A stretch of 64,000 nt of DNA. Source: CALKZN01 sp050633785. GTDB taxonomy: Bacteria; Pseudomonadota; Gammaproteobacteria; Arenicellales; Arenicellaceae. The first letter of the stretch is position 1; every line of letters begins with the position of its first letter. Shown one piece after another: positions 42,394-50,988 of the stretch. The translations under genes were made by a program, and so were the position numbers. The DNA lies in NCBI GenBank assembly GCA_050633785.1, contig JBOEHE010000036.1, positions 44,942-108,941 on the forward strand. The letters run 5' to 3'. The notes under the pieces were generated by a model. That model was given only the letters and a program-made list of their open reading frames with translations, was not told the origin of the DNA and searched no databases.

Positions 42394-44478
42394 ATGAATA
42401 TCAGTAAAACTGACAATAATTCACCTTTTCATTCTGGTGAACAGGCTATCCAAGGCCGAACAGGTAAGCGTGATGCGATAGAAAAGTTTGGTAAAAAAGC
42501 AATTCGTTCTTTTATGCCAGACCAACACCGTGAGTTTTACCAGCAGTTGCCTTTTTTAGTTGTTGGCAGCGTTGATAAGGAAGGTTTCCCCTGGGCTTCT
42601 ATATTGACGGGCAAGCCCGGTTTTATTCAATCTCCATCGCCGACTACTCTTCAATTGATGGCAAAAGTTCCTGCTGCTGACCCTGTAGCGGAAGCTCTGT
42701 CAATATTGGGTAATCCATTAGGTCTTTTGGGAATTGAGCTTGCTACCCGACGTAGAAATAGAGTTAATGTCAGGGTCAATCAGATTGGTGATCGAGTGGG
42801 TTTAAGTGTTGATCAATCTTTTGGTAATTGCCCGCAATACATTCAAGCCAGAGAGCTAAGTTATGTTCGCGATCCAGATTTAGCTGAACCTGAATCGGTT
42901 AAAAACTTCACTGAGTTGGATCAGCAAGCACGTCTGTTAATACAAACTGCTGACACACTTTTTGTTTCAAGTTTCGTCAAAGCGAACGATCAGCCTGAGA
43001 TTGAAGGTGTTGATGTGTCTCACAAGGCAGGCATGCCTGGTTTTGTCCGCCTTAATGGCAACACACTGACGGTTCCTGACTTTTCAGGAAATTATTACTT
43101 TAATACTCTGGGAAACTTTCTGTTAAATCCGCAGGCAGGTATTGTTTTCCCTGATTTTGAGACAGGCGACTTACTTATGTTGACAGGCCGTGTTGAGATT
43201 TTATGGGAGGACAACCCTGATGTTATTGCCTTTAAAGGAGCTCAACGTGCTTGGAGATTTACTATTGAGAAAGGCAAGTGGTTGAAGGGCGCACTGCCAT
43301 TTAGAGCGTCGATTGACAATTATTCTCCCAATTCGTTGATAACCGGTACTTGGGAAGCTGCTGCTGCAGTCATTGAATCGGAAAAGTTACGTGATAGCTG
43401 GCAGCCACTCAAGGTAGTCAACATAGAACAAGAAAGTTCACTGATAAAGTCGTTCTATTTTAAACATGCGCAGGGAAAAGCCCTGCTACCGTTTGAAGCT
43501 GGGCAATATCTAACTATTAAGGTGAGTTCAACTGAGTTATCTGCGACCTTAGAACCCGCTGAAAAAATAATTCGCACTTATACCGTTTCTTCAGCACCGC
43601 ATGAAGACTATTATCGTATTTCGGTCAAAAAAGAACCGAAAGGTCAGATGTCAAACTACTTACATGAACAACTTAAAGTAGGCGATATTGTAGATATTAA
43701 AGCACCAAGCGGTGACTTCTATATTGATCCTTTGGAGAAGCGCCCGGCAGTGTTATTAGCTGGAGGGGTAGGAATTACCCCAATGATATCAATCGCTCAG
43801 CATGTTGCTAACGAAGACTTAAGAAGCCGTTTTATTAGACCACTTACCATCTTTCATGCAACACGCTCAACCAGGCAGCGAGCGTTTACTCGGCAATTTC
43901 GTCAACTTGAAAACAGCACTTCTGGAGCAATTCGTTATTACTCCTTTATTTCTCAGGCAAGTGAAGGTGAAAAATCTGCTGCAGATTATAACGGTCTGGG
44001 GCGCTTATCGGCAGATGTGCTGCGACAAGCTTTGGCCTTGGATGATTATGATTTTTACATCTGTGGCCCAGCCACATTTATGCAGACAATGTATGATTCT
44101 CTTCGAAGCCTGGGAGTTGCTGATCAGCGTATTTTTGCGGAGGCTTTTGGAGTGGCATCATTAAAGCGTATTGCTGATAAAGCAACTATATCGGAATTGC
44201 TTGACGAAGCCAGCGATACCATTGTCAGGTTTACCGAATCTGTATTTGAGCAACGCTGGAAGAAAGGAGACCCGACCTTATTGGAAGTAGCGGAAAGTCA
44301 AGGTTTGTCGCCTGAATACGGTTGCCGCAACGGTACATGTGGGTCTTGCGCTGTCAGCATTAAAGCTGGGGAGATTGTGTATCGAAACAAACCTGCTGCG
44401 TTACCACCTTCGGGCAAGGCGCTGATCTGTTGTGCGGTGCCAGCAAAAGGGACCCAGGTTTTGCAAGTCAAACTGTAA
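42394..44478 (+). CDS. Three-part oxidoreductase: PNPOx-like, ferredoxin-reductase and 2Fe-2S domains
   Basis: This 694-residue protein has two tandem pyridoxamine-phosphate-oxidase-like segments (about 45-130 and 185-300), a ferredoxin-NADP-reductase-like domain (335-575) with FAD motif RTYTVSSAP (394-402) and NAD(P) motif GGVGITPMISI (457-467), and a C-terminal plant-type 2Fe-2S ferredoxin domain with C644, C649, C652 and a last cysteine near 679. The chain should carry electrons from NAD(P)H through FAD to the iron-sulfur centre. The electron acceptor is unknown. It is intact, with ordinary codon use. Confidence 0.85.
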   Translation: MNISKTDNNSPFHSGEQAIQGRTGKRDAIEKFGKKAIRSFMPDQHREFYQQLPFLVVGSVDKEGFPWASILTGKPGFIQSPSPTTLQLMAKVPAADPVAEALSILGNPLGLLGIELATRRRNRVNVRVNQIGDRVGLSVDQSFGNCPQYIQARELSYVRDPDLAEPESVKNFTELDQQARLLIQTADTLFVSSFVKANDQPEIEGVDVSHKAGMPGFVRLNGNTLTVPDFSGNYYFNTLGNFLLNPQAGIVFPDFETGDLLMLTGRVEILWEDNPDVIAFKGAQRAWRFTIEKGKWLKGALPFRASIDNYSPNSLITGTWEAAAAVIESEKLRDSWQPLKVVNIEQESSLIKSFYFKHAQGKALLPFEAGQYLTIKVSSTELSATLEPAEKIIRTYTVSSAPHEDYYRISVKKEPKGQMSNYLHEQLKVGDIVDIKAPSGDFYIDPLEKRPAVLLAGGVGITPMISIAQHVANEDLRSRFIRPLTIFHATRSTRQRAFTRQFRQLENSTSGAIRYYSFISQASEGEKSAADYNGLGRLSADVLRQALALDDYDFYICGPATFMQTMYDSLRSLGVADQRIFAEAFGVASLKRIADKATISELLDEASDTIVRFTESVFEQRWKKGDPTLLEVAESQGLSPEYGCRNGTCGSCAVSIKAGEIVYRNKPAALPPSGKALICCAVPAKGTQVLQVKL

Positions 44479-44512
44479 CTGGCAATCATTGAACCCCACA
44501 GAAATTGAGATT

Positions 44513-44758
44513 TTATGATGGCACTAACCACTCGCGCAATGCAGTTAGTTGCCAGTCATAGATCATTGATGCTCCGAGGAATATACTACATAGGATCAAG
44601 CCTATAGCCCAAACGGTCATCCACATGATTTTGCCCTTTCGACCCAACCAGGTTAATGCTAAGCCGATTATAATACCCAGAAAGGCTGTGAATAACAGCA
44701 TATCATCGCTGGCATGTTGGGCAAGTTGTTCGCGGGGGATATCTTCTCGGTAACGCAT
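44513..44758 (-). CDS. Small two-helix membrane protein
   Basis: This 81-residue protein has two predicted helices (residues 20-40 and 47-67) separated by GRKGK. It begins with MRYREDIPREQLAQHASDD and ends LREWLVPS. It lies 12 bp downstream of the MFS gene on the same strand, so co-transcription is likely. No family is recognised; it could be an accessory subunit of the transporter. Confidence 0.65.
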   Translation of the reverse strand: MRYREDIPREQLAQHASDDMLLFTAFLGIIIGLALTWLGRKGKIMWMTVWAIGLILCSIFLGASMIYDWQLTALREWLVPS

Positions 44759-44770
44759 TTGGCCAGTGCT

Positions 44771-46069
44771 CTAGTTTTGTGTTGTCTTATAGCTAGTGTT
44801 TTGGGCAAATCGCCCGACACCTGTTTCTTTGATAGGCCAATGTACCAAAGCTGCAAGCAATCCCAAAGCAATACTGATCAACCAGACGATATTGTAACGG
44901 CTGGCATCCCCAAGAGCGGCGAAACCCAGGTATTGTCCGCAAAATGAACTCAGCACCTGGAACTGTTCTGAGCGTTCGTAGAAAAAACCGCCCAGATAAA
45001 CGCCCATAAAACTGCCTATCTGATGTGAAAGGAATACAAAACCATACAATAAGGCCATATAGCGTGTGCCAAACATAATGGCTACCAGTCCAGATGTTGG
45101 AGGGACAGTCGCCAACCACAGCAGACCGATGCCGATGCTGAATAACACAACGGTAGTCAGACTGGGTGGAATCACTAAAAACAGCAGAATCACCACAGAT
45201 CGTAAAAAGTAGATGCTGCAAAGAATGTAGCGTTTGGGTAATTTCGCTGACCAGACACCGGATAAATAGGAGCCAACCATATTAGCGATACCAACAATAC
45301 TCAAACTCCATGCCCCTACTTTGGCAGCAAACCCTAAATCGGAGAGATAACCAGGCATATGTACGGTGATAAACGCCAAGTGAAAACCACAGACAAAAAA
45401 TCCCAGCAACAGTAACAGATAGGACTTGTGTTTAAAGGCTTCGCCAAGGGCCTCCAATATAGGTTGGTCGACTGTTCCTTCTTTTATTTCACTGGCACCA
45501 GAATAAGGAGCTAAAGGAATAGACAGAATGATCATCAACAATGCCGTTGCTGATAAAATGTGCAAAGTGGTTACCCACCCAAATCCATCTAACAGGGTTT
45601 GTGATAAAGGCACAATAGCAAATTGGCCTAATGATCCAGCCGCAGTGCCAACCCCCAAAGCCCATTGGCGTCTTTCTGGTGGTACTGCTCGTGCAAGTGC
45701 TGGCAGAATTAAGCCAAAAGACGTGCCGGCGATGCCTGCCCCCACCAGCATACCGGCGCTGGTGTTAAGTAATAAAGGTGAGTCTGATTGTGTTGTGAGA
45801 AACAAGCCGGCAGCGTAAAACAGCGCTGCACCAATGATTACTTTCACATTGCCAAATTTATCAGCCAGTCCTCCAGCAAAGACAGCTATCACACCCCAGG
45901 CTAGATTTTGAATGGCCAGAGCTGTTGAAATAACGTCTCTGCCCCAGCCGTGAAATTCAGAGATTGGTTTTACGAATAAACCGTATGATGAGCGTAATCC
46001 GAAGGACATCATAAGCATTAAGCATGCACTCAATATTAAAAATTGAGTTGCTGGAGGTAGTTTTTTCAT
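44771..46069 (-). CDS. Major facilitator superfamily transporter
   Basis: This 432-residue inner-membrane protein has twelve predicted helices and belongs to the OxlT/monocarboxylate-like branch of the MFS. Visible motifs are LADKFGNVKVIIGAAL between helices 2 and 3, GVGTAAGSLGQFAIVPLSQ, and GLVAIMFGTRYMALLYGFVF in the second half. Exchange or uptake of organic anions is plausible, but the substrate cannot be assigned. Two direct repeats of AAACCGTTTA lie 53 and 74 bp upstream of its start. Confidence 0.86.
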   Translation of the reverse strand: MKKLPPATQFLILSACLMLMMSFGLRSSYGLFVKPISEFHGWGRDVISTALAIQNLAWGVIAVFAGGLADKFGNVKVIIGAALFYAAGLFLTTQSDSPLLLNTSAGMLVGAGIAGTSFGLILPALARAVPPERRQWALGVGTAAGSLGQFAIVPLSQTLLDGFGWVTTLHILSATALLMIILSIPLAPYSGASEIKEGTVDQPILEALGEAFKHKSYLLLLLGFFVCGFHLAFITVHMPGYLSDLGFAAKVGAWSLSIVGIANMVGSYLSGVWSAKLPKRYILCSIYFLRSVVILLFLVIPPSLTTVVLFSIGIGLLWLATVPPTSGLVAIMFGTRYMALLYGFVFLSHQIGSFMGVYLGGFFYERSEQFQVLSSFCGQYLGFAALGDASRYNIVWLISIALGLLAALVHWPIKETGVGRFAQNTSYKTTQN

Positions 46070-46432
46070 TTAAGCATACTCCATAAAAATCAAAATCTAA
46101 AAAGCAATTATGCGTGATAAAAAACCGTTTAAATAGAAACAGAAACCGTTTATTTAGTCATAAACTGTATCTACATTGAGATGACTTATTTATAGTTAAC
46201 ATAATGTTATATTCGGGTTTTTAAGTAAATTATATAAAAAAAAGTTTTGTTATTGATTCTTATGATAGTTCTTGCTTATACAGGTTGAAAGTACGTTCAG
46301 TTTGCTCTATTTTGTTAAGAGCAGAGTATGCGCAGTGTCTTTTGGGGAGCGTCTAGCGGATATGACAATATGGGTGCGCACTGCTGTTCGTCATGAAATT
46401 TACGAGCTTATTTTTATCCGTTAGGAGGAGTT
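46070..46432. other. Divergent spacer with paired direct repeats
   Basis: These 363 bases separate the leftward MFS gene from the rightward membrane-protein gene. AAACCGTTTA occurs at 46122-46131 and 46143-46152 (21-bp period, two helical turns), a candidate regulator site for the MFS gene. TTGAAA (46285-46290) and TATTTT (46308-46313), 17 nt apart, may be the promoter of the rightward genes. Confidence 0.5.
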
Positions 46433-47500
46433 TTGGGTTTTAACACGTTGTTTAAAATAATAGCTTCTGTCGCTATTGTCTGCTGTAGTTATTTTCCGTT
46501 AATTGTTCATGCGCACGTTAAATGGTTTGCACCGTACGATACTACCGAAGCTCCATTAGCTATTTCTTCCCTGCTCCTGGACCCGATGTTTTTCTGGGTG
46601 ATGGCAATTTCTGCCGTTTTTATTTTTGCGATGTCTTTTGTTGATGCATACACTCAAGACCTAAACCGCCTGATCAATGTTTCTCGTTATCGTTTACTGA
46701 AAGCACTGCCTGATAACTTTGCCTATTTATCTCTGCGTAAGACCCTGATTGTTTTCTTTTGCTGTGTCTGGGCGATTGGAGGCGTAGTATTGACACCTGA
46801 ACTTAAGCATAATAGTTTGGTTGTAGCGGGGATACAGGTTTTAATCATAGCCTCATTAATGACCCATAGGACGTCGAAATTTGCTGGTTTGGGGATTTTT
46901 CTGTTATGGCTCTATGGTGTCAAACAGTATGGTTTATTCCATTTGTCTGATTATATGATTTTCCTGGGTATTGCCGTATTTATGTTGATTGGCAGCAGTA
47001 ACCAACAGCAAAAACCCAGTGCATTAGCCTTTTTAATTCTATACATTGGTATTTCCTTTACCCTGCAATGGGCCAGTGTGGAAAAGTGGATATATGCACA
47101 TTGGACCTATCCTGTGCTCCAAGAGCGGGAATACCTGACTTTTGGCATGGATAAAGAGCTGTTTATGATAATGGCCGGGTTTGTGGAGTTCGCTCTGGCC
47201 TTTTTATTGATTGCAATAGCGGGCTCTGGTTTTGTGGTAACAACCGTTTCTTTGTCGTTAGTGTTTATTCTGGCCATCATTGATTTTGGCAAGATTGACG
47301 CAATTGGCCACTTGGCTATTATTGTTTGTCTGCTTCTCATGGCATTGAAAGGTCCGAGTCGAATAAACCTGTTTTTCGCGAATATGGACCCGGACCCTGC
47401 GAGAAATGCAATTAAAGTGACCGGATGCTATTTGTTGTCTCTGACATTCTTTATTGCGATTTATTATGGGATGTTTTTTTTCGTAAATGTAGTCTTGTAA
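46433..47500 (+). CDS. Polytopic membrane protein upstream of a di-haem peroxidase
   Basis: This 355-residue protein has about nine predicted membrane helices. The first, ending in LIVHAHVKWFAP, may be a signal-type segment. Later segments include LQWASVEKWIYAHWTYPVL, FGMDKELFMIMAGFVEFALAF and DFGKIDAIGHLAIIVCLLLM, with histidines at helix edges. I do not recognise a named family, though some resemblance to DoxX-like proteins is possible. The start is a TTG at 46433 with AGGAGG four bases upstream; no ATG occurs until residue 52. It is the first gene of a possible three-gene set. Confidence 0.7.
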   Translation: MGFNTLFKIIASVAIVCCSYFPLIVHAHVKWFAPYDTTEAPLAISSLLLDPMFFWVMAISAVFIFAMSFVDAYTQDLNRLINVSRYRLLKALPDNFAYLSLRKTLIVFFCCVWAIGGVVLTPELKHNSLVVAGIQVLIIASLMTHRTSKFAGLGIFLLWLYGVKQYGLFHLSDYMIFLGIAVFMLIGSSNQQQKPSALAFLILYIGISFTLQWASVEKWIYAHWTYPVLQEREYLTFGMDKELFMIMAGFVEFALAFLLIAIAGSGFVVTTVSLSLVFILAIIDFGKIDAIGHLAIIVCLLLMALKGPSRINLFFANMDPDPARNAIKVTGCYLLSLTFFIAIYYGMFFFVNVVL

Positions 47501-47666
47501 TGGTTTAGTAAACTTTCGAGGATAGGATTCAACCGCTCAAGCTTTAAACCAGTTTTTTTTGGCAAAAATAGGCATCTTAGTCTATTGTTGAATTTCTACC
47601 ATGTTGGAATGTGTAAAAAACTTCCAAAATACTGATTTTAAAAAGATTTTTTGATAAGTTCTAATT

Positions 47667-48659
47667 ATGGCTTCGATAATAAAAATTGATAATAAGCGTA
47701 GGTCTTGGTTGAAATTGCCTTGGGTAACTAGTGTTGGTTTACAGGCAAAAATAGTAAAAAAAATAGTGTTTGCAGTTCTGCTGGTTTCGACCGCAAGCAC
47801 TTATGCCCAAGAGCCAATTCGTCCGATTCCAGCGGTAACAGATGTAGACCCCAAAGTTGCGGCTTTGGGAAAAGAATTGTTTTTTGAAAAGAGACTGTCT
47901 AAAGACGGAACTTTCTCTTGTCACACTTGTCATTTATTGGATAAGGGTGGTGTTGATTTGGTTCCAGCTTCTTTAGGAGGTCGTTTCAGCAAACGTAATT
48001 CGCCGACAATTTATAATGTGCGCCACAACTTTAAACAGTTGTGGGATGGTAGAGCCGAAACACTAATGCATCAATTAGATGGTTTAGGGCCATTTGATTG
48101 GGAAAAAGGCCAGGAGCTGATTTCCAAAGATGAGAAGTATAAAAAGTTGTTCAATGAAGCGTTTGGTCAGCCAGTCTCAATTGAGCTGACTAAACAAGCG
48201 ATTGTTGAATATGAAAAAACCCTTGTGACACCGAACTCGCCATTTGATCAATTCCTGTTGGGAAATGAAGGTGCAATCAGCGAGCAGGCCAAGCAAGGTT
48301 ATAAGTTATTCAAAGAGTATGGATGTATTTCCTGTCATCAAGGCATTAACGTTGGCGGCAATATATTCCAAAAATTTGGTTTGTTGAAAGACATTCAGCT
48401 GCGAAAACAGCCCACTGATGATTTTGGTCGCTTTAATGTGACTAAAAATGAGTGGGATAAGTTTGTCTTTAAAGTACCCAGTTTGCGTATGGCTGTTCAC
48501 ACTCCACCGTACTTTCATGATGGTTCTGTAGAGACTATCGAAGAGGCGGTTGGAATTATGATTGAATTTCAATTGCATCGGAGAGTACCCGACTCCGATA
48601 GAGATAAAATCATTGAATTTTTGAAAACCCTACCCGGCGAAATTGCAGAAAGAGGTTAA
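47667..48659 (+). CDS. Periplasmic di-haem cytochrome c peroxidase (MauG/CcpA family)
   Basis: This 330-residue protein has two c-type haem sites, CHTCH (C85, C88, H89) and CISCH (C220, C223, H224), and the conserved late motif VPSLRMAVHTPPYFHDGS. A signal peptide with hydrophobic core at about 32-46 ends near STYA; the n-region is unusually long (about 30 residues), so the true start could be downstream, although no better one is visible. Members reduce hydrogen peroxide or carry out oxidative protein modification; the partner protein is unknown. It is followed by the DAHL/DHp protein after 9 bp. Confidence 0.88.
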   Translation: MASIIKIDNKRRSWLKLPWVTSVGLQAKIVKKIVFAVLLVSTASTYAQEPIRPIPAVTDVDPKVAALGKELFFEKRLSKDGTFSCHTCHLLDKGGVDLVPASLGGRFSKRNSPTIYNVRHNFKQLWDGRAETLMHQLDGLGPFDWEKGQELISKDEKYKKLFNEAFGQPVSIELTKQAIVEYEKTLVTPNSPFDQFLLGNEGAISEQAKQGYKLFKEYGCISCHQGINVGGNIFQKFGLLKDIQLRKQPTDDFGRFNVTKNEWDKFVFKVPSLRMAVHTPPYFHDGSVETIEEAVGIMIEFQLHRRVPDSDRDKIIEFLKTLPGEIAERG

Positions 48660-48668
48660 GTAGTAGTT

Positions 48669-49904
48669 ATGAAAAAATATGTATCGACCTTTATATTGTT
48701 GTTATTAATAGGTGTTGTCCTTGGCTATTTTGCGTATGAAAAAACGCAAGCCATTAATAATAAAGCTCATCAGCTGACTATTGAATCAATCAAGAAAATC
48801 AAACAGCACGATAACGAGCTGAATGTATTGTTGATGAAATCCCGTTACGGCATTGATAACCACTATGACAAGATTGTTGAACAAGTTAAAAGTTTGAGCA
48901 ACTACAATCGCCGCCTGAAAAGCGTGCTGCAATCGTCTGAGGCTAAAAACTCTCCAGCAGTTCTTCAGTCTTATGAAGCCTATGAAAGACAAAATTCAAT
49001 AAAGATGGATTTGGTTGAAAACTTTAAAACAAACAACTCAGCCTTGCTGAATTCGGCTAACTACTCCCCTTTTGTTGGCAATCATTTGATCAAGTATTAT
49101 CAGGCTGAAAACAGATATAAAATTTTGAATTTTATTACTGAGTTTAATAATCAGCTCAGCGGTTATATCAAAAAAGGCGATGAAGACAGTAAAAAGTTTT
49201 TGGAAGCTAACTCTTACGTACTTTATGATTTGGAGGAAAGTTCGCCAAACGACATCAAAGCATGGTTGAACGAATATTCGCTGCATACACAAACAGTGTT
49301 AAAATATCTGGAACCAACACAGCAATATCTGGTCAAAACGACCGAAGTACCCACCGGTGGTGCACTTCAGGAATTGGAAGAAAAGTACAAGGGTCAGAGA
49401 ACCAAAGTGTTTGCTCAATTCGACCAGGTTCGTTATGCAGCATTGGGCTATGGAATTTTGATGTTACTGGCATTTTTAGCCCTGTTGTTTAAGTTGAGGC
49501 AGATCTTTAATCGACCGGATGGATCTGATCAAATCATGTCCTTGAGCGACAAAATTTCTAAAATAACTCAACAACTAAGCTCCCCTCTTGGTTTTTTGGC
49601 GAATAATATGCATAGCCTGGAAAGCAGCTTTTCTGAAATTGGTGGCACTATAGAGGGTTTGCAGGAAATGTATTCAGAAGCAAAGAAACCTCAATCTGAT
49701 CGTGATAATAAAAAACTCAACGAGCTATTGATAAGCACCTTACGCAAATACTCAAAATTGGATTCGCACCATGTTCTGGATCAGACGAACGATCTTATTC
49801 AAGGGTCTTCGACGGGTTTAAACGAAATTTCACATTTAGTATCAACTCTCAAGGAAGTCAGTGAAAGCGAGAAGTTGTTGCAAGACAAAGAGAATGAAGC
49901 ATAA
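48669..49904 (+). CDS. DAHL-domain sensor protein resembling a histidine kinase without His or ATPase domain
   Basis: This 411-residue protein has a membrane helix (residues 5-22), an all-helical periplasmic domain (about 30-250) beginning KIKQHDNELNVLLMKSRYGID, as in DAHL ligand-binding domains, and a second helix (256-275). The cytoplasmic part (290-405) aligns with the DHp domain of histidine kinases of the HEINNPLGFVxSNL type: residues 300-309 read TQQLSSPLGF, so the phospho-acceptor H is Q301 and E is Q302. A second match is DLIQGSSTGLNEISHLVSTL at 375-394. The chain ends where the ATPase domain should start. A signalling role without phosphorylation is inferred. Confidence 0.7.
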   Translation: MKKYVSTFILLLLIGVVLGYFAYEKTQAINNKAHQLTIESIKKIKQHDNELNVLLMKSRYGIDNHYDKIVEQVKSLSNYNRRLKSVLQSSEAKNSPAVLQSYEAYERQNSIKMDLVENFKTNNSALLNSANYSPFVGNHLIKYYQAENRYKILNFITEFNNQLSGYIKKGDEDSKKFLEANSYVLYDLEESSPNDIKAWLNEYSLHTQTVLKYLEPTQQYLVKTTEVPTGGALQELEEKYKGQRTKVFAQFDQVRYAALGYGILMLLAFLALLFKLRQIFNRPDGSDQIMSLSDKISKITQQLSSPLGFLANNMHSLESSFSEIGGTIEGLQEMYSEAKKPQSDRDNKKLNELLISTLRKYSKLDSHHVLDQTNDLIQGSSTGLNEISHLVSTLKEVSESEKLLQDKENEA

Positions 49905-49947
49905 CTATCAATAAACAGCCTAGAGGCTCAAGGATGAGGCTCAGCGT

Positions 49948-50817
49948 TTAACAGGCCCTGGCTTTGATAATTGCGGTGGTGTAATTCACTAGAAAAATAC
50001 CACCCAAAATCATCAGGGATGCAATGATCAAACGGGTTGTAATAAGCTCATCAACAATGAAAACACCACCAAAAGCAGCAATTACCGGCACTAATAATTG
50101 CACGCTTGATGCTTGAATTGTGGTCAATTTAGGTAAGGCTGCATACCAGATGCTATAACCTACAGCCGAACTTAGGGTGCCTGATAAAATAGCCAAAATA
50201 ATACCGTAGGAATTGGCGTGAACAGAAGACCAATAAAGAAAACACAAAATGGCAGCGAATGGCACGGCCAATGAAAAATTGAGCATAGTGTCTTCAAGTG
50301 GGTTTTTAGCAGAACGCCCATTCAAGGTGTAGAGTGCCCAAGCTACACCTGATGCAACCATAAGCAGGCTGCCTGAAATTGAGGGGGAGAACTCATTAGG
50401 TAATAGCAAAACGACCAGCCCGACAATGGCGATAACCATGCCTAGCCATTCTATAGACGTTGGGCGGTCACCTTTGATAACAGCCCACAACAGCATGGTA
50501 ATCTGGACTGAAGCGAATAATAAAAGAGCGCCTGTTGCTGTATCCAGGAGCAGATAGGCCAGAGAAAATAAAGCGGCATAAGCTAACAGAGATCCAGCCC
50601 CAATAACATGTCTGAGTTGGCAATGAATCTTGCTGCTGTTTGCCGATAGCCAGCGTTGTAGATAGACAATGGCAATTAAGCTTATTGCGCCTGAAAATAG
50701 ACGAATCATTGTGAAGCCCAGTGCGTCGATATCCTGTTCGGCCAGTGCCAGTCGACCCAGAACCGAATTAGCGGCAAAGGCAATAATCGCCAGAGCAGTT
50801 AAAAATAGCGTTTTCAT
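49948..50817 (-). CDS. EamA/DMT-family transporter
   Basis: This 289-residue inner-membrane protein has two EamA repeats with about ten helices. Recognisable segments are NSVLGRLALAEQDIDALGFTMIRLF near the start and GTLSSAVGYSIWYAALPKLTTIQASSVQLLVPVIAAFGG in the second repeat, typical of the RhaT/YdcZ-like metabolite exporter group. The substrate is not known. It faces mnmG across about 170 bp and its stop codon lies in a copy of the dispersed repeat. It is the right-hand end of the accessory block. Confidence 0.85.
   Translation of the reverse strand: MKTLFLTALAIIAFAANSVLGRLALAEQDIDALGFTMIRLFSGAISLIAIVYLQRWLSANSSKIHCQLRHVIGAGSLLAYAALFSLAYLLLDTATGALLLFASVQITMLLWAVIKGDRPTSIEWLGMVIAIVGLVVLLLPNEFSPSISGSLLMVASGVAWALYTLNGRSAKNPLEDTMLNFSLAVPFAAILCFLYWSSVHANSYGIILAILSGTLSSAVGYSIWYAALPKLTTIQASSVQLLVPVIAAFGGVFIVDELITTRLIIASLMILGGIFLVNYTTAIIKARAC
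49950..49961 (+). repeat. Dispersed repeat core AACAGGCCCTGG
   Basis: The 12-bp core shared by the copies at 26581-26592 and 35409-35420 is repeated here, at the very 3' end of the leftward EamA gene and overlapping its stop codon by one base. Confidence 0.5.
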
Positions 50818-50988
50818 GTAATTCGTTTGGATTTATAGAGTATTAATGGCTGAATAGTGTTAAGCATACTAGAAGCAGGCGCTATGCTTGTATTAACAGG
50901 AGTTTTCAAACATGAGCGAAAACATTACAATGCGCGCCTTGTGAGCTAAACTGTAGCATAAAGACTAAATACTTATCAGGCAACGAGC

